The position numbers and the translations under genes were made by a program. 64,000 nucleotides of DNA from Spirosomataceae bacterium TFI 002 (GTDB taxonomy: Bacteria; Bacteroidota; Bacteroidia; Cytophagales; Spirosomataceae). Positions 13,901-25,045 of this stretch are shown here, in pieces; positions within the stretch are counted from its first letter, which is position 1, and the number at the start of each line of letters is the position of its first letter. Where the stretch lies: positions 1,736,001-1,800,000 of the forward strand of contig LT907983.1 in NCBI GenBank assembly GCA_900230115.1, in the 5' to 3' direction. The notes under the pieces are model-generated. The model did no database searches. It saw only the letters and a program-made list of their open reading frames with translations, and was not told the DNA's origin.

Positions 13901-16900
13901 TCACATTTGGATTCGCTGGGCTAGCTACTGCTGCACTGGTTCTGGTCTTAACTAATCTCAAGTCATAGTTTACATCCAAGTCTACTGGTGCACTGCTCTC
14001 ATCGTCTTCGTCTGCGGTATTGTCTGTTCCTGGGCCTGCATCTGGATCACTACTGTCATCATTGTTTGGTACACTGTCGACATCCTTCTCTGGCTGACCT
14101 GTGACTGGATCAATGCCATACTCGTCTGCACTGTCATCACTGATTTGTACAAAGTTCGTATAGCTTCTCTTCGTAAAGTCTACAATCTTTAATTCTAATG
14201 TTACTGTCTTGCTATCGCCTGGAGCTAAGCTATTCGCTAAGTTCCAAGTTACTACACCTGCTGTCGCTGTGCCATTATCACTCGCACTCACGAACTCCAT
14301 TCCGCCTGGAATCAAGTCTGTTACTGCATAAGCGAAAGACTCAACATCTCCATCATTAGTGATCACGATATCGTAAGTCACATTTGGATTCGCTGGGCTA
14401 GCTACTGCTGCACTGGTTCTGGTCTTAACTAATCTCAAGTCATAGTTTACATCCAAGTCTACTGGTGCACTGCTCTCATCGTCTTCGTCTGCGGTATTGT
14501 CTGTTCCTGGGCCTGCATCTGGATCACTACTGTCATCATTGTTTGGTACACTGTCGACATCCTTCTCTGGCTGACCTGTGACTGGATCAATGCCATACTC
14601 GTCTGCACTGTCATCACTGATTTGTACAAAGTTCGTATAGCTTCTCTTCGTAAAGTCTACAATCTTTAATTCTAATGTTACTGTCTTGCTATCGCCTGGA
14701 GCTAAGCTATTCGCTAAGTTCCAAGTTACTACACCTGCTGTCGCTGTGCCATTATCACTCGCACTCACGAACTCCATTCCGCCTGGAATCAAGTCTGTTA
14801 CTGCATAAGCGAAAGACTCAACGTCTCCATCATTGGTGATCACGATATCGTAAGTCACATTTGGATTCGCTGGGCTAGCTACTGCTGCACTGGTTCTGGT
14901 CTTAACTAATCTCAAGTCATAGTTTACATCCAAGTCTACTGGTGCACTGCTCTCATCGTCTTCGTCTGCGGTATTGTCTGTTCCTGGGCCTGCATCTGGA
15001 TCACTACTGTCATCATTGTTTGGTACACTGTCGACATCCTTCTCTGGCTGACCTGTGACTGGATCAATGCCATACTCGTCTGCACTGTCATCACTGATTT
15101 GTACAAAGTTCGTATAGCTTCTCTTCGTAAAGTCTACAATCTTTAATTCTAATGTTACTGTCTTGCTATCGCCTGGAGCTAAGCTATTCGCTAAGTTCCA
15201 AGTTACTACACCTGCTGTCGCTGTGCCATTATCACTCGCACTCACGAACTCCATTCCGCCTGGAATCAAGTCTGTTACTGCATAAGCGAAAGACTCAACA
15301 TCTCCATCATTAGTGATCACGATATCGTAAGTCACATTTGGATTCGCTGGGCTAGCTACTGCGGCACTGGTTCTGGTCTTAACTAATCTCAAGTCATAGT
15401 TTACATCCAAGTCTACTGGTGCACTGCTCTCATCGTCTTCGTCTGCGGTATTGTCTGTTCCTGGGCCTGCATCTGGATCACTACTGTCATCATTGTTTGG
15501 TACACTGTCGACATCCTTCTCTGGCTGACCTGTGACTGGATCAATGCCATACTCGTCTGCACTGTCATCACTGATTTGTACAAAGTTCGTATAGCTTCTC
15601 TTCGTAAAGTCTACAATCTTTAATTCTAATGTTACTGTCTTGCTATCGCCTGGAGCTAAGCTATTCGCTAAGTTCCAAGTTACTACACCTGCTGTCGCTG
15701 TGCCATTATCACTCGCACTCACGAACTCCATTCCGCCTGGAATCAAGTCTGTTACTGCATAGGCGAAAGACTCAACGTTACCTTGGTTAGTAACTGTAAT
15801 TGAATACTTTACATTAGGATTTGTTGGGCTAGCAGTTGCTGGACTTGTTCTTTCTTTACTAATATCTAAATCATAAAGAACATTTACATCAACATCTTCA
15901 TAATCATTGTCATCTTCATCATTCGGAATATTATCAGCATTGATATCATTGTTATTTACAACATTATCATTGGGTGGTACTCCAAAACCTAAGTCATTAT
16001 CATCTCCAATATTTGAATCTGGTGTACTGTCGTCATCTGTAGTTCCATAATCTTCTGAACTATCATCAGAAATCTCAGCCCAGTTTCTAAATTGACGTTT
16101 AGAAGGATCAACTATCTTAATTGTAATAGGGTAAGTAGCAGTTTGACCAGGGGCTAAATTTGGTAAATTTGACCAAGTCACTACTCTGCCAGTTACATTA
16201 GTATTACCTGGAGCAGATACTAATTCTGTTCCTAAAGGAATTCTATCCTTAATTTCATATGCACCACTAGGTATTTCTCCTTGGTTTTTAACCGTAATAT
16301 TGAAAGTTACTTCTGAGTTCGGATTTACAATGGCAGGTCCTACTCTTGTTTTTACTAAAGCAAGATCATACTCACAAACTCCAACCACAACTGCAACTGT
16401 GGCAGTACTTGTACAACCCTTAGAACTTGTTACAGTTAATGTATAAGTACCTGAAGCTTGCGGAGTTGCACTCGCAATTGTTGGGTTTTGCTGATTAGAA
16501 GTGAAACCATTTGGTCCTTCCCAAGCATAAGAATCTGCATTTGTCCAAGTTCCTGACTTTAACTTCAAATCAAAGGTTTGACAAATAGTATTTACTGGCG
16601 GAATATTTCCTTCCGGCAAAGGATTAACTATAACCTTAGTAGATGATGTTGCTATACAACCATCATTATTTGAAGTTTTGCAAGTAACAGTATATGTTGT
16701 TGTAACTGAAGGTGTTACAGTTACTGTTGAAGATGTACTTATAATTCCTTGATTCCAAGATAATGTTCCTCCAGTACATCCTGTGGCTGTAAGAGTTTTT
16801 GAATCACCTAAACAAATTTCAACATCAGCCCCTAATGATACAACCGGCTTAGCTTCAGTTGTTATTTTTCCTGTCGCAATTCCAATGCAACCACTTGAGT

Positions 16901-19900
16901 TAGTACAAGTTGCAGTATAAGTGACAGCTCCTACTGCATTTGGAGTAATAGTCAATGTATTTCCAGAAGCTCCAGTATTCCATGTAACATTACCCACACA
17001 ACCACTAGCTGTTAAAGTTGCAGACCCACCTAAACATACTGTTTTAGAATCAACAGAAATTACAGGCTTAGGATTAAATGTAACCTTTGTGGTTGCAGTT
17101 GCTTTACATCCATTTGCCGCTGTTGCAGTAACAGTGTATGTACCAGAAATGGTAGTTGTTGCAGTTACTCCACTTTGAGTTACAAACCCAGAAGGTCCTG
17201 ACCATGAATAAGATACACCGCTAGTTACTGGTGAAGCTGTTAATGTAACAGTCTCGCCTTCACATTTTGGTGAATTATTATTAGCTGCAACAGTAATTAT
17301 ATCTGACTTATTACAAGCAATTACTTTAATGTTATCTAAATCCCATACAGAATTTTGATATCCGTTTCCAACTGGCTTATAAGATACAAGCTCAAATTTA
17401 AATGTCGTTTCAGTCGTGAATTCAAAATCTGGATCGTTTGAAAGATCTATAGTTTCGTTTGTCCAGTTTTGGGGATTAGTTGATCTATCTAATGATTCGA
17501 ACACAAGAGTATTGCCCTTGTAAACTCTAACTGCATATTTAGTTGGATAGTTATTCTTTCCTGTTCCACCACTTGAAGATGGGTTTGGAGCATAAGTCAA
17601 ATCATCATCAGCTTTTTGTCTAAATACTAAACTGGTTACACCACCTATTTGTGAAGGCTTTAATGTTACATTAAACTTCACAGCCTTGCTCCAGTCGGCA
17701 CTATTTCCTGAACCTGACGAAATGCAAATAGCTCTACCTGACTGACCAACAGTACAACTGTGAAAATTAGTATTAGGATTATCTCTAAAAACATTTGAAG
17801 CTACAATACTTATGAAGTTCGCTGAGTTTGGATACGCAGGTACAAATTCACTATAATTATAGGCCTCATCTAATGATAAACATTGATCTAAATTCCATTC
17901 AACTACCGTTTTAGGATCACATGTTAAGCATACATTATTATTACAATTTGGATCAACTGTCACAGTTACTGACTCTTGTGTAGTACAAGTTCCAAGCGAA
18001 CAAGTAACAGTATAACTAGTAGTCGTTTGTGGGTTAACAGTTATTGAAGCAGTTGTTGCTCCAGTATTCCATGAAATACTACCTGAGCAGTTTTCAGCTG
18101 AAAGCGTTACAGCCTCTCCTTTACATACTAAAGCACTACTAACATTTATAACAGGCTTAGATACTGAAGTTCCACAGCATCCGCTAAGCTTAACATCATC
18201 AATTTCCCAAACAGTACAACCGCCAGTAGGATTAAACCCAATAAGTTCGAATTCATAAGTTGTTGCTGCATCAGAAACAAAATCTTGAGTTCCACCAAAT
18301 GAAACAGTTTTTGATTTCCATGTTTTGGTTAAACCTGTTATGACTTCATCATAAACTTTAACTCCATTCTTATATACATACAATACAACCGATTGAGCAC
18401 CACCATCATTACACTGGTAACCACTTCTTTTATAATTAAAAGAAAGTTGAGCTAAATTATATGCCTTTCCTGAGCCAGGTGTAATTGTAGCACTAAATTT
18501 AACAGCCTTACTATTACCTTGATTTGGTGTAGAAGTTGAGTTAACCCCGTCAATACACATTGCATCAGAACCATCTGGTCCTGTAGCACAAGAATGCTTA
18601 TTAACATCTGGATTTTCTCTATAAACTGTACTTGCTTCTATTTTTGAACAACCACTGTTATATGTTTGTGGAGTAAATTCTCCATACCAGTTTCCTCCAG
18701 TACCTGTATTACAAGCATTTAGACTCCAATTTACTAAAGTCGTGGAAGTACAGTTTGGCAAACATACAGGTGTACTGTTACAATTATCATCTACCACAAC
18801 GTTTACTGTGCTAGTAGCAGAGCAATTTTTACCGCCAGAAGTAAATGAAGCTGTAACTGTATAAACACCAGATTGGTTGGACTGAATATTAGTTATATTA
18901 TATGTTTGAGATGAGCTAACTGTTGCTCCACCTGGTGCTTTCCACGAATAACTTGGACTACAGCTCGTAGGAACATTCCCCTTAAATTGGGCAGTTAAAC
19001 TAACACTACCCTCCAAACAAACTGCTGATGCTGAAGCAGTTGCTTCTAACTCGAACGGAATAATACCTCCCAAGTTAAAATTGAAATCTCCATGAGTAGA
19101 GTTATTTAAGCTCCAATTATATGAACCATCATTGGTTATATTAACTGTAAACCATCCACTAGCTCCAAAAGTGTTAGTGTTAAGGTTAGCTCCCGTACCA
19201 ATCTGGAAAGATTCACCCGTTCTTGCTATTGTAGCTTCAAAGTCTGTAAACTTTCCACCATTAACACCACTTATTGTTCCTGTTCCACCAGTGTAATAAT
19301 AAAGATCAGTACCAAGTGTTGTACAAGTATTCTGTTTTGGACTTCCAGATGGTGCAGTATTATTAGTCCTTCCAGAAAGGTTGTATTCTACATTGAAACA
19401 ATCACTTGAACCTCCACCAGATAAACATACTTTACCATAAATTTTTGCAGTACCATCACAGTACTCCTCAAATTTCAAATTGTTAGTTTTAAAATAACTT
19501 ACAGATGATTGGCCCGAAGCTTTCAATGGAACCCACATAGAATACCACTGAGTTGCTGATGAATTACATGCTCCGCTCAAAAGATTATCCGTCAAGTTTC
19601 TACTTGACGAAAAACAAATAGGGTCAGATCCGGGAGGTGGTGGTGGTGTAGAACACTCGATATTGGTTTCTATAGCACTTGCTAAAACCCAAGATTGTCC
19701 ACTTACAGATTGACCATTTTGACTATTTCTTGAATCAATAGTTAATGTAATTGAATTTGCTGAAGCTGGAACATTAATTAAACTTAAGTCAACAATATTT
19801 AAACAACAAGAACCCAAAGAAGCATCTGGTCCGTAAATGATTTTTTGACCACTTACTCCACCAGAAGTTTCCGCCTTTATTAAAAGGTATCTACCATCTG

Positions 19901-21497
19901 TTGTAAGTTCAGAAATAGGAATTTTAAGATCAATGTTTCTATCCGAAGTGGCGGTTGGTATTGAAAATGTAATTGTCTCAACATTATTATATCCACTTCT
20001 TTCTGAGAAGACACCCTTACTATTGTAACCAGCTTCATTTTTTACAACATACAAAACGAACGACTGTAACTTAGAGTTGTCGTATGTGTTTGTATACAAT
20101 ACTGAAGTTGTGCTAGGAATTGTAGCTCTATATACCCAGACATCTTGATGAGGACCTGAACTTACAGGAGTAATTCTAGATGCTGAATAAGTTGTACCGT
20201 TTGCTGCTTTAAATTCTACAACATTTCCTGGATTCCCTCCTTTATATACAACCTCTGCATAAACTTGATGAATACTTCCACCTCCAGTACTAAGTGTTGT
20301 AGAAGATTGCCCCTTATTTCCTTTTCCAATTATTACAACTCTTTTGTTATCATCACATCCAAAATCCCATGAAGTTGGAGGAGGAGGAATACTACTTACA
20401 GTAATGGTGTGTTTTGCAAAAACACCACAAGGATCAAGTGGTTTAAAACAAGCGTAATAATAATATGTACCAGTGCTCGTTGGAACTGTTGTTGTAATTG
20501 AAGCCTTCCCCCCAGATGCATTTACACCTCCAACAACCGTTTTATTTGTTAACTGACTTAATGACGTTACATTTTGAGTAGACATTACCCATTCAACATA
20601 AACACCACTAGTGACATCTACTGTTAATGTCAATGAAGAACCGCTACTTACCGTTGAAGCAGATGGCTGAGAATTTGAAATACTTAAAGTTGAACAATAT
20701 GTCAATACTACTGAATCAAACTTTAATGCCCTTCCATTACTATAACCAACAATTTTCATTTTTACGGTATTGGCAGGTGCGGTTGCAGTAATTGTATTTA
20801 TTGCATCAAGCGGTGTACCATTATCGTCATAAGCATTTGTGATTGTTCTTTTTGGAGATGTACCTATAACCGCTCCAGAACTATTTAAAAATTCGAACCA
20901 TAATTGTGCCGTTCCGCTAACATTATGTGTTGCGGCAAAAGCATCCATCGAAACTGACTGTCCAGCTGCATAAGGACTCTCTACTACTTGAGTAACATAG
21001 TAGCTTCCTGATGCATCTCCATTATTTAGAATACCATAGTTACCCGTTTGGCTATTACTATATAGACCAAATGGAGAGTTAGATGGACTAACGCTCCAGT
21101 TTTTGGGCATACTATTGGTTGTTCCTCCGTTGAAATCTCCATTTACTGCAAAATTGAAATCACATTTACATGTGTTTGTAGCTTTAGCTTCAATCAATTT
21201 TGGAGTTTGCTTGGAGAAGACCACCAAAGACTTCCCGTTGGAATCATAAAATTCTGGATCTAAGAATTTGATCTCTTCCGAACCATCTTTTGCCTTAGAG
21301 GACAATTGAAATGGTGTCTTATTCCAAACGTTATCTTTGCTAAGTTGCTTGTTAGCAGCAGACTTACTTGCATCAGCCTTAGTAAGCTGAGCAAAGGAAA
21401 CATTAGAAAACAGAAGGGTGGTTAAAACGCCAAATAAGCTCAATGTTTTAAACATCAGCTTACTTGTTCTTGCAGAAGAACGGTAAATGTTACTCAT
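1..21497 (-). CDS. Giant SprB-like secreted adhesin with DUF11 and SprB repeat arrays (C-terminus outside window)
   Basis: At least 7165 codons are open from the ATG at 21497 to the left edge, with no stop found; codon phase agrees at both ends and in the middle, so there is no net frameshift. Residues 1-37 are a signal peptide ending SFAQ (an internal Met15 is an alternative start). Residues of about 100-1700 contain jelly-roll-like and Ig/PKD-like segments, including two related blocks near residues 907-1107 and 1187-1390 that share VYRENP/VFRDNP and HSC motifs. DUF11 domains begin near residue 1709. The 26-unit DUF11 array covers about residues 2033-6165, followed by two divergent DUF11 domains, Asp-rich calcium-type repeats, and SprB repeats ([19 protein letters not shown]) from about residue 6503. 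SprB-family proteins are type 9 secreted gliding adhesins; the sorting domain would lie outside the window. The exact role is inferred. Confidence 0.9.
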   Translation of the reverse strand, partial: MSNIYRSSARTSKLMFKTLSLFGVLTTLLFSNVSFAQLTKADASKSAANKQLSKDNVWNKTPFQLSSKAKDGSEEIKFLDPEFYDSNGKSLVVFSKQTPKLIEAKATNTCKCDFNFAVNGDFNGGTTNSMPKNWSVSPSNSPFGLYSNSQTGNYGILNNGDASGSYYVTQVVESPYAAGQSVSMDAFAATHNVSGTAQLWFEFLNSSGAVIGTSPKRTITNAYDDNGTPLDAINTITATAPANTVKMKIVGYSNGRALKFDSVVLTYCSTLSISNSQPSASTVSSGSSLTLTVDVTSGVYVEWVMSTQNVTSLSQLTNKTVVGGVNASGGKASITTTVPTSTGTYYYYACFKPLDPCGVFAKHTITVSSIPPPPTSWDFGCDDNKRVVIIGKGNKGQSSTTLSTGGGSIHQVYAEVVYKGGNPGNVVEFKAANGTTYSASRITPVSSGPHQDVWVYRATIPSTTSVLYTNTYDNSKLQSFVLYVVKNEAGYNSKGVFSERSGYNNVETITFSIPTATSDRNIDLKIPISELTTDGRYLLIKAETSGGVSGQKIIYGPDASLGSCCLNIVDLSLINVPASANSITLTIDSRNSQNGQSVSGQSWVLASAIETNIECSTPPPPPGSDPICFSSSRNLTDNLLSGACNSSATQWYSMWVPLKASGQSSVSYFKTNNLKFEEYCDGTAKIYGKVCLSGGGSSDCFNVEYNLSGRTNNTAPSGSPKQNTCTTLGTDLYYYTGGTGTISGVNGGKFTDFEATIARTGESFQIGTGANLNTNTFGASGWFTVNITNDGSYNWSLNNSTHGDFNFNLGGIIPFELEATASASAVCLEGSVSLTAQFKGNVPTSCSPSYSWKAPGGATVSSSQTYNITNIQSNQSGVYTVTASFTSGGKNCSATSTVNVVVDDNCNSTPVCLPNCTSTTLVNWSLNACNTGTGGNWYGEFTPQTYNSGCSKIEASTVYRENPDVNKHSCATGPDGSDAMCIDGVNSTSTPNQGNSKAVKFSATITPGSGKAYNLAQLSFNYKRSGYQCNDGGAQSVVLYVYKNGVKVYDEVITGLTKTWKSKTVSFGGTQDFVSDAATTYEFELIGFNPTGGCTVWEIDDVKLSGCCGTSVSKPVINVSSALVCKGEAVTLSAENCSGSISWNTGATTASITVNPQTTTSYTVTCSLGTCTTQESVTVTVDPNCNNNVCLTCDPKTVVEWNLDQCLSLDEAYNYSEFVPAYPNSANFISIVASNVFRDNPNTNFHSCTVGQSGRAICISSGSGNSADWSKAVKFNVTLKPSQIGGVTSLVFRQKADDDLTYAPNPSSSGGTGKNNYPTKYAVRVYKGNTLVFESLDRSTNPQNWTNETIDLSNDPDFEFTTETTFKFELVSYKPVGNGYQNSVWDLDNIKVIACNKSDIITVAANNNSPKCEGETVTLTASPVTSGVSYSWSGPSGFVTQSGVTATTTISGTYTVTATAANGCKATATTKVTFNPKPVISVDSKTVCLGGSATLTASGCVGNVTWNTGASGNTLTITPNAVGAVTYTATCTNSSGCIGIATGKITTEAKPVVSLGADVEICLGDSKTLTATGCTGGTLSWNQGIISTSSTVTVTPSVTTTYTVTCKTSNNDGCIATSSTKVIVNPLPEGNIPPVNTICQTFDLKLKSGTWTNADSYAWEGPNGFTSNQQNPTIASATPQASGTYTLTVTSSKGCTSTATVAVVVGVCEYDLALVKTRVGPAIVNPNSEVTFNITVKNQGEIPSGAYEIKDRIPLGTELVSAPGNTNVTGRVVTWSNLPNLAPGQTATYPITIKIVDPSKRQFRNWAEISDDSSEDYGTTDDDSTPDSNIGDDNDLGFGVPPNDNVVNNNDINADNIPNDEDDNDYEDVDVNVLYDLDISKERTSPATASPTNPNVKYSITVTNQGNVESFAYAVTDLIPGGMEFVSASDNGTATAGVVTWNLANSLAPGDSKTVTLELKIVDFTKRSYTNFVQISDDSADEYGIDPVTGQPEKDVDSVPNNDDSSDPDAGPGTDNTADEDDESSAPVDLDVNYDLRLVKTRTSAAVASPANPNVTYDIVITNDGDVESFAYAVTDLIPGGMEFVSASDNGTATAGVVTWNLANSLAPGDSKTVTLELKIVDFTKRSYTNFVQISDDSADEYGIDPVTGQPEKDVDSVPNNDDSSDPDAGPGTDNTADEDDESSAPVDLDVNYDLRLVKTRTSAAVASPANPNVTYDIVITNDGDVESFAYAVTDLIPGGMEFVSASDNGTATAGVVTWNLANSLAPGDSKTVTLELKIVDFTKRSYTNFVQISDDSADEYGIDPVTGQPEKDVDSVPNNDDSSDPDAGPGTDNTADEDDESSAPVDLDVNYDLRLVKTRTSAAVASPANPNVTYDIVITNDGDVESFAYAVTDLIPGGMEFVSASDNGTATAGVVTWNLANSLAPGDSKTVTLELKIVDFTKRSYTNFVQISDDSADEYGIDPVTGQPEKDVDSVPNNDDSSDPDAGPGTDNTADEDDESSAPVDLDVNYDLRLVKTRTSAAVASPANPNVTYDIVITNDGDVESFAYAVTDLIPGGMEFVSASDNGTATAGVVTWNLANSLAPGDSKTVTLELKIVDFTKRSYTNFVQISDDSADEYGIDPVTGQPEKDVDSVPNNDDSSDPDAGPGTDNTADEDDESSAPVDLDVNYDLRLVKTRTSAAVASPANPNVTYDIVITNDGDVESFAYAVTDLIPGGMEFVSASDNGTATAGVVTWNLANSLAPGDSKTVTLELKIVDFTKRSYTNFVQISDDSADEYGIDPVTGQPEKDVDSVPNNDDSSDPDAGPGTDNTADEDDESSAPVDLDVNYDLRLVKTRTSAAVASPANPNVTYDIVITNDGDVESFAYAVTDLIPGGMEFVSASDNGTATAGVVTWNLANSLAPGDSKTVTLELKIVDFTKRSYTNFVQISDDSADEYGIDPVTGQPEKDVDSVPNNDDSSDPDAGPGTDNTADEDDESSAPVDLDVNYDLRLVKTRTSAAVASPANPNVTYDIVITNDGDVESFAYAVTDLIPGGMEFVSASDNGTATAGVVTWNLANSLAPGDSKTVTLELKIVDFTKRSYTNFVQISDDSADEYGIDPVTGQPEKDVDSVPNNDDSSDPDAGPGTDNTADEDDESSAPVDLDVNYDLRLVKTRTSAAVASPANPNVTYDIVITNDGDVESFAYAVTDLIPGGMEFVSASDNGTATAGVVTWNLANSLAPGDSKTVTLELKIVDFTKRSYTNFVQISDDSADEYGIDPVTGQPEKDVDSVPNNDDSSDPDAGPGTDNTADEDDESSAPVDLDVNYDLRLVKTRTSAAVASPANPNVTYDIVITNDGDVESFAYAVTDLIPGGMEFVSASDNGTATAGVVTWNLANSLAPGDSKTVTLELKIVDFTKRSYTNFVQISDDSADEYGIDPVTGQPEKDVDSVPNNDDSSDPDAGPGTDNTADEDDESSAPVDLDVNYDLRLVKTRTSAAVASPANPNVTYDIVITNDGDVESFAYAVTDLIPGGMEFVSASDNGTATAGVVTWNLANSLAPGDSKTVTLELKIVDFTKRSYTNFVQISDDSADEYGIDPVTGQPEKDVDSVPNNDDSSDPDAGPGTDNTADEDDESSAPVDLDVNYDLRLVKTRTSAAVASPANPNVTYDIVITNDGDVESFAYAVTDLIPGGMEFVSASDNGTATAGVVTWNLANSLAPGDSKTVTLELKIVDFTKRSYTNFVQISDDSADEYGIDPVTGQPEKDVDSVPNNDDSSDPDAGPGTDNTADEDDESSAPVDLDVNYDLRLVKTRTSAAVASPANPNVTYDIVITNDGDVESFAYAVTDLIPGGMEFVSASDNGTATAGVVTWNLANSLAPGDSKTVTLELKIVDFTKRSYTNFVQISDDSADEYGIDPVTGQPEKDVDSVPNNDDSSDPDAGPGTDNTADEDDESSAPVDLDVNYDLRLVKTRTSAAVASPANPNVTYDIVITNDGDVESFAYAVTDLIPGGMEFVSASDNGTATAGVVTWNLANSLAPGDSKTVTLELKIVDFTKRSYTNFVQISDDSADEYGIDPVTGQPEKDVDSVPNNDDSSDPDAGPGTDNTADEDDESSAPVDLDVNYDLRLVKTRTSAAVASPANPNVTYDIVITNDGDVESFAYAVTDLIPGGMEFVSASDNGTATAGVVTWNLANSLAPGDSKTVTLELKIVDFTKRSYTNFVQISDDSADEYGIDPVTGQPEKDVDSVPNNDDSSDPDAGPGTDNTADEDDESSAPVDLDVNYDLRLVKTRTSAAVASPANPNVTYDIVITNDGDVESFAYAVTDLIPGGMEFVSASDNGTATAGVVTWNLANSLAPGDSKTVTLELKIVDFTKRSYTNFVQISDDSADEYGIDPVTGQPEKDVDSVPNNDDSSDPDAGPGTDNTADEDDESSAPVDLDVNYDLRLVKTRTSAAVASPANPNVTYDIVITNDGDVESFAYAVTDLIPGGMEFVSASDNGTATAGVVTWNLANSLAPGDSKTVTLELKIVDFTKRSYTNFVQISDDSADEYGIDPVTGQPEKDVDSVPNNDDSSDPDAGPGTDNTADEDDESSAPVDLDVNYDLRLVKTRTSAAVASPANPNVTYDIVITNDGDVESFAYAVTDLIPGGMEFVSASDNGTATAGVVTWNLANSLAPGDSKTVTLELKIVDFTKRSYTNFVQISDDSADEYGIDPVTGQPEKDVDSVPNNDDSSDPDAGPGTDNTADEDDESSAPVDLDVNYDLRLVKTRTSAAVASPANPNVTYDIVITNDGDVESFAYAVTDLIPGGMEFVSASDNGTATAGVVTWNLANSLAPGDSKTVTLELKIVDFTKRSYTNFVQISDDSADEYGIDPVTGQPEKDVDSVPNNDDSSDPDAGPGTDNTADEDDESSAPVDLDVNYDLRLVKTRTSAAVASPANPNVTYDIVITNDGDVESFAYAVTDLIPGGMEFVSASDNGTATAGVVTWNLANSLAPGDSKTVTLELKIVDFTKRSYTNFVQISDDSADEYGIDPVTGQPEKDVDSVPNNDDSSDPDAGPGTDNTADEDDESSAPVDLDVNYDLRLVKTRTSAAVASPANPNVTYDIVITNDGDVESFAYAVTDLIPGGMEFVSASDNGTATAGVVTWNLANSLAPGDSKTVTLELKIVDFTKRSYTNFVQISDDSADEYGIDPVTGQPEKDVDSVPNNDDSSDPDAGPGTDNTADEDDESSAPVDLDVNYDLRLVKTRTSAAVASPANPNVTYDIVITNDGDVESFAYAVTDLIPGGMEFVSASDNGTATAGVVTWNLANSLAPGDSKTVTLELKIVDFTKRSYTNFVQISDDSADEYGIDPVTGQPEKDVDSVPNNDDSSDPDAGPGTDNTADEDDESSAPVDLDVNYDLRLVKTRTSAAVASPANPNVTYDIVITNDGDVESFAYAVTDLIPGGMEFVSASDNGTATAGVVTWNLANSLAPGDSKTVTLELKIVDFTKRSYTNFVQISDDSADEYGIDPVTGQPEKDVDSVPNNDDSSDPDAGPGTDNTADEDDESSAPVDLDVNYDLRLVKTRTSAAVASPANPNVTYDIVITNDGDVESFAYAVTDLIPGGMEFVSASDNGTATAGVVTWNLANSLAPGDSKTVTLELKIVDFTKRSYTNFVQISDDSADEYGIDPVTGQPEKDVDSVPNNDDSSDPDAGPGTDNTADEDDESSAPVDLDVNYDLRLVKTRTSAAVASPANPNVTYDIVITNDGDVESFAYAVTDLIPGGMEFVSASDNGTATAGVVTWNLANSLAPGDSKTVTLELKIVDFTKRSYTNFVQISDDSADEYGIDPVTGQPEKDVDSVPNNDDSSDPDAGPGTDNTADEDDESSAPVDLDVNYDLRLVKTRTSAAVASPANPNVTYDIVITNDGDVESFAYAVTDLIPGGMEFVSASDNGTATAGVVTWNLANSLAPGDSKTVTLELKIVDFTKRSYTNFVQISDDSADEYGIDPVTGQPEKDVDSVPNNDDSSDPDAGPGTDNTADEDDESSAPVDLDVNYDLRLVKTRTSAAVASPANPNVTYDIVITNDGDVESFAYAVTDLIPGGMEFVSASDNGTATAGVVTWNLANSLAPGDSKTVTLELKIVDFTKRSYTNFVQISDDSADEYGIDPVTGQPEKDVDSVPNNDDSTDPDAGPGTDNTADEDDESSAPVDLDVNYDLAIYKKLADGQASKVQLGDEVKYQIFVKNQGDVESFDFKVLDQIPAGMEYVSDDNSGTVNSTANTVEWTYNNSQPNQEFVINLTLKVVDPLTRDYRNWVEIIDDSADEYGIDPLTGQPEKDVDSTPDTNTGNDDGLGFGQAPNDNVVNNNSFVNDPNDEDDNDYEDITLKVADLSIVKTVDDPTPNVGQVVTFTIELRNDPAFDDGTGVQIKDYVPNGYSNITAISNGGTYDSGTRTITWNNLNAPNDAIVPLFFSATVEAPTATTEYDNLAEITAADEFDIDSDPTDGIDPDGDGLIGTEDTNPNDGSIDNNGDGEDDEDNEPVVPCTTTLSDLTKNVSCFQGNDGSIDITVSNATAPIAYSWNDGATTEDRTGLIKGVYTLSVEDANGCTASISVTVEEPTLLVPEIVAGSVVDVKCFGGNDGSATASATGGTLGYTYSWSNGQTGATASTLIAGTYTVTITDANSCTATATVEIKQPTELLASATGVDVKCFGGNDGSATASATGGTPGYTYSWSNGQTGATASTLIAGTYTVTITDANSCTATATVEIKQPTQLLASATGVDVKCFGGNDGSATASATGGTPGYTYSWSNGQTGATASTLIAGTYTVTITDANSCTATATVEIKQPTELLATATGIDVKCFGGNDGSATASATGGTPGYTYSWSNGQTGATASTLIAGTYTVTITDANSCTATATVEIKQPTQLVASATGVDVKCFGGNDGSATASATGGTPGYTYSWSNGQTGTTASTLIAGTYTVTITDANSCTATATVEIKQPTELLASATGVDVKCFGGNDGSATASAIGGTPGYTYSWSNGQTGATASTLIAGTYTVTITDANSCTATATVEIKQPTELLATATGIDVKCFGGNDGSATASATGGTPGYTYSWSNGQTGATASTLIAGTYTVTITDANSCTATATVEIKQPTQLLASATGVDVKCFGGNDGSATASATGGTPGYTYSWSNGQTGATASTLIAGTYTVTITDANSCTA
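2990..15776 (-). repeat. 477-bp tandem repeat: 26 complete units (3001-15402) plus a partial unit
   Basis: The mark ACATCCAAG recurs at 3001, 3478, 3955, 4432 and so on to 15403, exactly 26 periods of 477 bp. Identity continues to about 15776 and then falls off, giving about 26.8 copies. Each unit encodes 159 residues: a DUF11 beta-sandwich ([33 protein letters not shown]) and an Asp-rich linker ([33 protein letters not shown]). Units are nearly identical, with a small set of recurring single-base variants. Divergent relatives flank the array at about 2520-2989 and 15777-16380. Confidence 0.97.
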
Positions 21498-21902
21498 TTT
21501 GACAATTAGTATAGGTTCACTCAATAGTTTCGAATTTTATTCGATTCAACTCAATATATTAAAGCCCTTTCGGGAAATAATTCTTTTTTCACTCTAGCTT
21601 TTCTTGACCAATCTAGACTTGGCATGCTTTTTGAGATTGAATTTTATGAAAATAAAACTGTGCCAATCTCGGCATCTCTACTCTTTAATACGTCACTCTA
21701 TGGAAGATGTCACTACAAATCAGTTGTGAAATCACATTTTCTTCTAGAGAGAACTATAATTGATATAGATCAAGTGTAACAGTGCAAATACCGTGCTAAA
21801 AAAGATTAAACGGTATCACTTTTTTTTCTGTCATCCCTTTCATTTAACTATCCAACGTTTTTTCATTTCTTTGTGGATATATCCATCTAAAGAATAGAAA
21901 CA
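21498..21902. other. 405-bp divergent intergenic region between the adhesin and argH
   Basis: This AT-rich gap must hold the promoters of both divergent genes. I see no clear TAnnTTTG box for either. It contains a sigma-54-like element on the plus strand at 21619-21635. It also contains a short inverted repeat, ATACCG at 21788-21793 and CGGTAT at 21811-21816, followed by a run of eight T, which could be a weak terminator or leader hairpin. No small gene was recognised. Confidence 0.5.
21619..21635 (+). promoter_or_regulatory. Possible sigma-54 (-24/-12) promoter element
   Basis: TTGGCATGCTTTTTGAG fits the sigma-54 consensus TGGCAYG-N4-TTGC except that the last C is A. It points toward argH with a leader of about 255 bases. 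RpoN and a GAFTGA-containing activator are encoded in the same window. A single match with a -12 mismatch is weak evidence. Confidence 0.3.
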
Positions 21903-23255
21903 TTGAAACTCTGGCAAAAAGGTAATTCGGATCAAACTTTGAAAAACATAGAAACATTCACAATTGGAAAAGACCAATTGATGGATATTCATTTAGCAAA
22001 ATTTGACTTATTAGGAAATATTGCCCACGCTATCATGCTCGAAAGCGTTGGTCTATTGGAGAAGCACGAGCTGATTAAACTGCTCAGAGTATGCAAAGAT
22101 ATAAATCAAAATGAGATTTCCAAAGGCAAATTTAAAATTGAAGATGGCGTTGAAGACGTGCATTCGCAGATAGAATACAAACTAACTAAAGAATTAGGAG
22201 ATATAGGTAAGAAGATTCATAGTGGTAGATCACGTAACGATCAAGTTCTCGTGGATCTTAAAATGTACCTGAGAGATGAACTTACTCAAATTACTAATTT
22301 AATCGTCTCCCTTTCAAAATGCTTCATTGCCAAAAGTAATTCGCACAAAAATGATTACCTACCAGGCTATACGCATCTACAAATTGCAATGCCATCTTCT
22401 TTCGGCTTGTGGTTTGGTGCTTATGCCGAAAGCTTAATTGATGACTTATCTGTTTTAGCAGGAGTATATAAAGTAGTGAATAAAAACCCACTAGGCTCAG
22501 GTGCTGGTTACGGGTCTTCATTTAATTTAGACCGTAAGCTAACTACCGAATTACTGGGTTTTGACCAAATGGATTACAACGTAGTATATGCCCAAATGAG
22601 CAGAGGTAAATCTGAATACTTGGTTAGTATGGCTATTAGCAGCATAGCTCAATCACTTTCTAAGTTTGCCATGGATGTGTGCCTATATAGCAGCCAGAAT
22701 TTTGCATTTATTGAACTCCCTACTGCACTTACTACTGGATCTAGCATAATGCCTCACAAAAAGAATCCGGATGTAGCAGAGATCTTAAGAGGTAAGTTCA
22801 ATCTTCTTAAAGCACTCCCAACTCAGATATCTTCTCTTACATCAAATCTCCCAAGTGGTTATCACAGAGAGTTTCAATTACTGAAAGAGCTAATCATACC
22901 TGCGATTATTGACTTTAAAGATGCACTACAGTTATGTGAATTCATGATTGAGCATATCAAAGTAAATAAGGACTTGCTCGAAGACCCTAAATATGATTTA
23001 CTATTTAGCGTAGAAAATGTAAATGACCTCGTAAACAATGGCACCACATTTAGAGATGCATATAGAATTGTAGGCGAAGGAATAAATGACGGAAAGTTTA
23101 TCCCTAAGCGTGACCTAAATCATACACTAGAGGGAAGTATAGGTAACCTTGACAATAGTGTATTAGAGAATAGAATGGACTTGATTCTTAATGAATTAAA
23201 CTTCGGTAAGGTTGAACAAGCTTACGAGAACCTACTAAATTATGAAGTAAAATAA
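21903..23255 (+). CDS. argH: Argininosuccinate lyase
   Basis: This enzyme cleaves argininosuccinate to arginine and fumarate, the last step of arginine biosynthesis in the cytoplasm. The 450-residue length is normal. Visible signatures are HSGRSRNDQV near residue 106, GYTHLQIAMPSS near 153, GSGAGYGSSF near 199, and the fumarase-superfamily signature GSSIMPHKKNPD near residue 279, which carries the catalytic serine loop. The start is a TTG codon; it is chosen because the family N-terminus begins MKLWQKG, exactly what this start gives. The gene stands alone, divergent from the adhesin, with no other arginine genes nearby, and ends at a shared terminator. The identification is firm. Confidence 0.95.
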   Translation: MKLWQKGNSDQTLKNIETFTIGKDQLMDIHLAKFDLLGNIAHAIMLESVGLLEKHELIKLLRVCKDINQNEISKGKFKIEDGVEDVHSQIEYKLTKELGDIGKKIHSGRSRNDQVLVDLKMYLRDELTQITNLIVSLSKCFIAKSNSHKNDYLPGYTHLQIAMPSSFGLWFGAYAESLIDDLSVLAGVYKVVNKNPLGSGAGYGSSFNLDRKLTTELLGFDQMDYNVVYAQMSRGKSEYLVSMAISSIAQSLSKFAMDVCLYSSQNFAFIELPTALTTGSSIMPHKKNPDVAEILRGKFNLLKALPTQISSLTSNLPSGYHREFQLLKELIIPAIIDFKDALQLCEFMIEHIKVNKDLLEDPKYDLLFSVENVNDLVNNGTTFRDAYRIVGEGINDGKFIPKRDLNHTLEGSIGNLDNSVLENRMDLILNELNFGKVEQAYENLLNYEVK

Positions 23256-23290
23256 TTTCGGAAGTCTCAATGCACATTATATATATAAAT

Positions 23291-23320
23291 GAAAAGCCCA
23301 CGCAAATGCATGGGCTTTTC
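23291..23320. terminator. Bidirectional terminator between argH and the Cys-rich exported protein gene
   Basis: GAAAAGCCCA and TGGGCTTTTC form a perfect 10-bp stem around a 10-base loop, flanked by A/T-rich tracts on both sides. It lies between two convergent genes and can serve both. Confidence 0.85.
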
Positions 23321-23350
23321 ATTTATAGCCTTATTTAAGGAATCTAAAGT

Positions 23351-24865
23351 TTAGAAACAACCTTTAGAACCATCAGAACAACATCTTGAGAATTTCTTAC
23401 CCAAAGACTTATATTGTTTCATTGTAAGTGGAATATAAACCTTTCCACCATCTCCAACAGTCATTTTTTGATTGTCGATGTCTAAGTTTAAATCCACTGG
23501 AATATCAATATTTCTTTCGGGAGTTGCATTTCCTGTTTTATCACAAATCTCAAGAACTTGAGACAAAGTGCTTTGACCTTTCAAGTTATAAACCATGCTA
23601 GCTTTTCCTGGTACACTATAAGTTCCTAGACATAGGTACTTGTCAGCAGATTCTCCAACAACTAGTTTACCCATTTTTTTGTAAACTCCTATAACCGAAA
23701 CATTATTTGTGAATGTCTTTGTATTAACGTCATTCACTGTTTTTGAACCATTGAACATTAACGTTTGCTTTTTACATTCTCCATCACCTCCACCACTAGC
23801 TCCTGCTGGAGCAGTAGTACTTGTGCTCATTTCGTCAGATTGTGCAGCAACTAGTTCTTGCATTTCTGTAGTGGTAGTCATATCTGCAGGACATGAACCA
23901 TATTGCTTTTTAAGTCTCTTAAACCTTTTTGCATTTGCCACATTAAGAATCATTGCACCCGACTCACCTACGCTCATTTGACTTTCGCTAACATTGAAGC
24001 CAAGATTAACTGGAAGCTTAATGTCCATATTAGGAAGAACTCCTGCTCCGTTATCACATACATCAATTGTTTGTGAATACTTTGCAGAACCAGTAGCTGT
24101 ATACTCATAAGTTGCTTTTACTGGAACTGAATAAGTACCAATACAAACTTTTTCTCCGCCATACATAGCGATCAATGGCATCTCAGATGATTTCTGAATC
24201 ATATCACCACTTGCAATTTTACCTTCTCCTGAAATATTAATGGTAGTAACTTTACATGGAGGAGGACAAACTTCACATGCTGGGCAATAAGGGTCTCTAT
24301 TTGCTATGAAACTTGAAGGTCTCGGACAATCTGGGCATGGAGGACAATCAAATTCACCTGGCTTTTGAGGTATATAAAGTGCGTTACCACACTTTCTCAT
24401 TATATATAGGTAACAAGGGCCGTCTTTAGCTAAGATTTTAAATGTTCTAAATTCTCTAGCCAATACAGACCAACGATATTGGTGGTTTCTCGTGTAAGCA
24501 CCCATCCATCCCAAAGTTCCTTTTGGCAAAACCTCTGGAACAATTTTACTTGCTGTGAAGCTAGGATCTTTAAAACCTGAATAACCCAACAACTTTAAAA
24601 GTCTATCCATTTCTACTCTACTCCTTCTAGAGTTTCCACTATAAACTTTTTTCAAGTGCTTATATGCCCCTTCTGATGAAAAATCAAGAATTTCTCCAAA
24701 TTGTGGACTAGTACCTAAACGAGTTAAATTAACTGGTTTTTTTGTAGAATAATCTCCAAAAGCATTAGTTAAAATATCTCGGCACTCGTATTGAGATTGA
24801 GCGTTAATGTGTGTAGATAACATTGAAGCAATAACAAAAGCCCCAAAAAATATTAATTTCTTCAT
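23351..24865 (-). CDS. Exported Cys-rich protein with two homologous C-terminal repeats, function unknown
   Basis: I do not recognise a named family. The start is placed at 24865 because this gives MKKLIFFGAF followed by a typical signal peptide ending INAQS; a further 16 upstream codons are open but look non-coding. The N-terminal part (about residues 20-165) is unknown. A Cys/Pro segment follows near residues 170-210 (CPPCPDCP, YCPACEVCPPPC). Two related domains of about 120 residues come next; both share the pattern VCIGTYSVP/LCLGTYSVP, IDVCD/LEICD, NMDIKLPVNL/NIDIPVDLNL and MSVGESG/MTVGDGG, then a Lys-rich stretch before a Cys pair. Disulphides are likely, so the protein is probably periplasmic or surface located. 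Confidence 0.75.
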   Translation of the reverse strand: MKKLIFFGAFVIASMLSTHINAQSQYECRDILTNAFGDYSTKKPVNLTRLGTSPQFGEILDFSSEGAYKHLKKVYSGNSRRSRVEMDRLLKLLGYSGFKDPSFTASKIVPEVLPKGTLGWMGAYTRNHQYRWSVLAREFRTFKILAKDGPCYLYIMRKCGNALYIPQKPGEFDCPPCPDCPRPSSFIANRDPYCPACEVCPPPCKVTTINISGEGKIASGDMIQKSSEMPLIAMYGGEKVCIGTYSVPVKATYEYTATGSAKYSQTIDVCDNGAGVLPNMDIKLPVNLGFNVSESQMSVGESGAMILNVANAKRFKRLKKQYGSCPADMTTTTEMQELVAAQSDEMSTSTTAPAGASGGGDGECKKQTLMFNGSKTVNDVNTKTFTNNVSVIGVYKKMGKLVVGESADKYLCLGTYSVPGKASMVYNLKGQSTLSQVLEICDKTGNATPERNIDIPVDLNLDIDNQKMTVGDGGKVYIPLTMKQYKSLGKKFSRCCSDGSKGCF

Positions 24866-25012
24866 TATATAGAAGTTTATAAAAGTTTGAAAGAGTCGGT
24901 AAAAATACAACAAAGTATTAATACAAACTCAAATACATAAAACTTATTAGAGTTTAAAGATAATCAAATCGGCATTTACGCCGTATAAATAGGTATAAAT
25001 AATTATTCCTTA

Positions 25013-25020
25013 TAGTTTTG
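25013..25020 (+). promoter_or_regulatory. Bacteroidota -7 box (TAnnTTTG) upstream of the PfkB kinase
   Basis: TAGTTTTG lies 26 bases upstream of the kinase ATG, a normal distance for the Bacteroidota housekeeping -7 element. No clear -33 TTG box is seen. Confidence 0.4.
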
Positions 25021-25045
25021 CGGCAACATTAAAAAGAAACAAAAC

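Noticed and set aside
1-15776. Regular direct repeats suggesting CRISPR or non-coding satellite DNA
   Set aside because: Periods are 225 and 477 bp, both multiples of three, and they encode DUF11 and SprB domains in one open frame.
16921-17178. 85-codon plus-strand frame
   Set aside because: Antisense shadow of the adhesin's Ig-like region.
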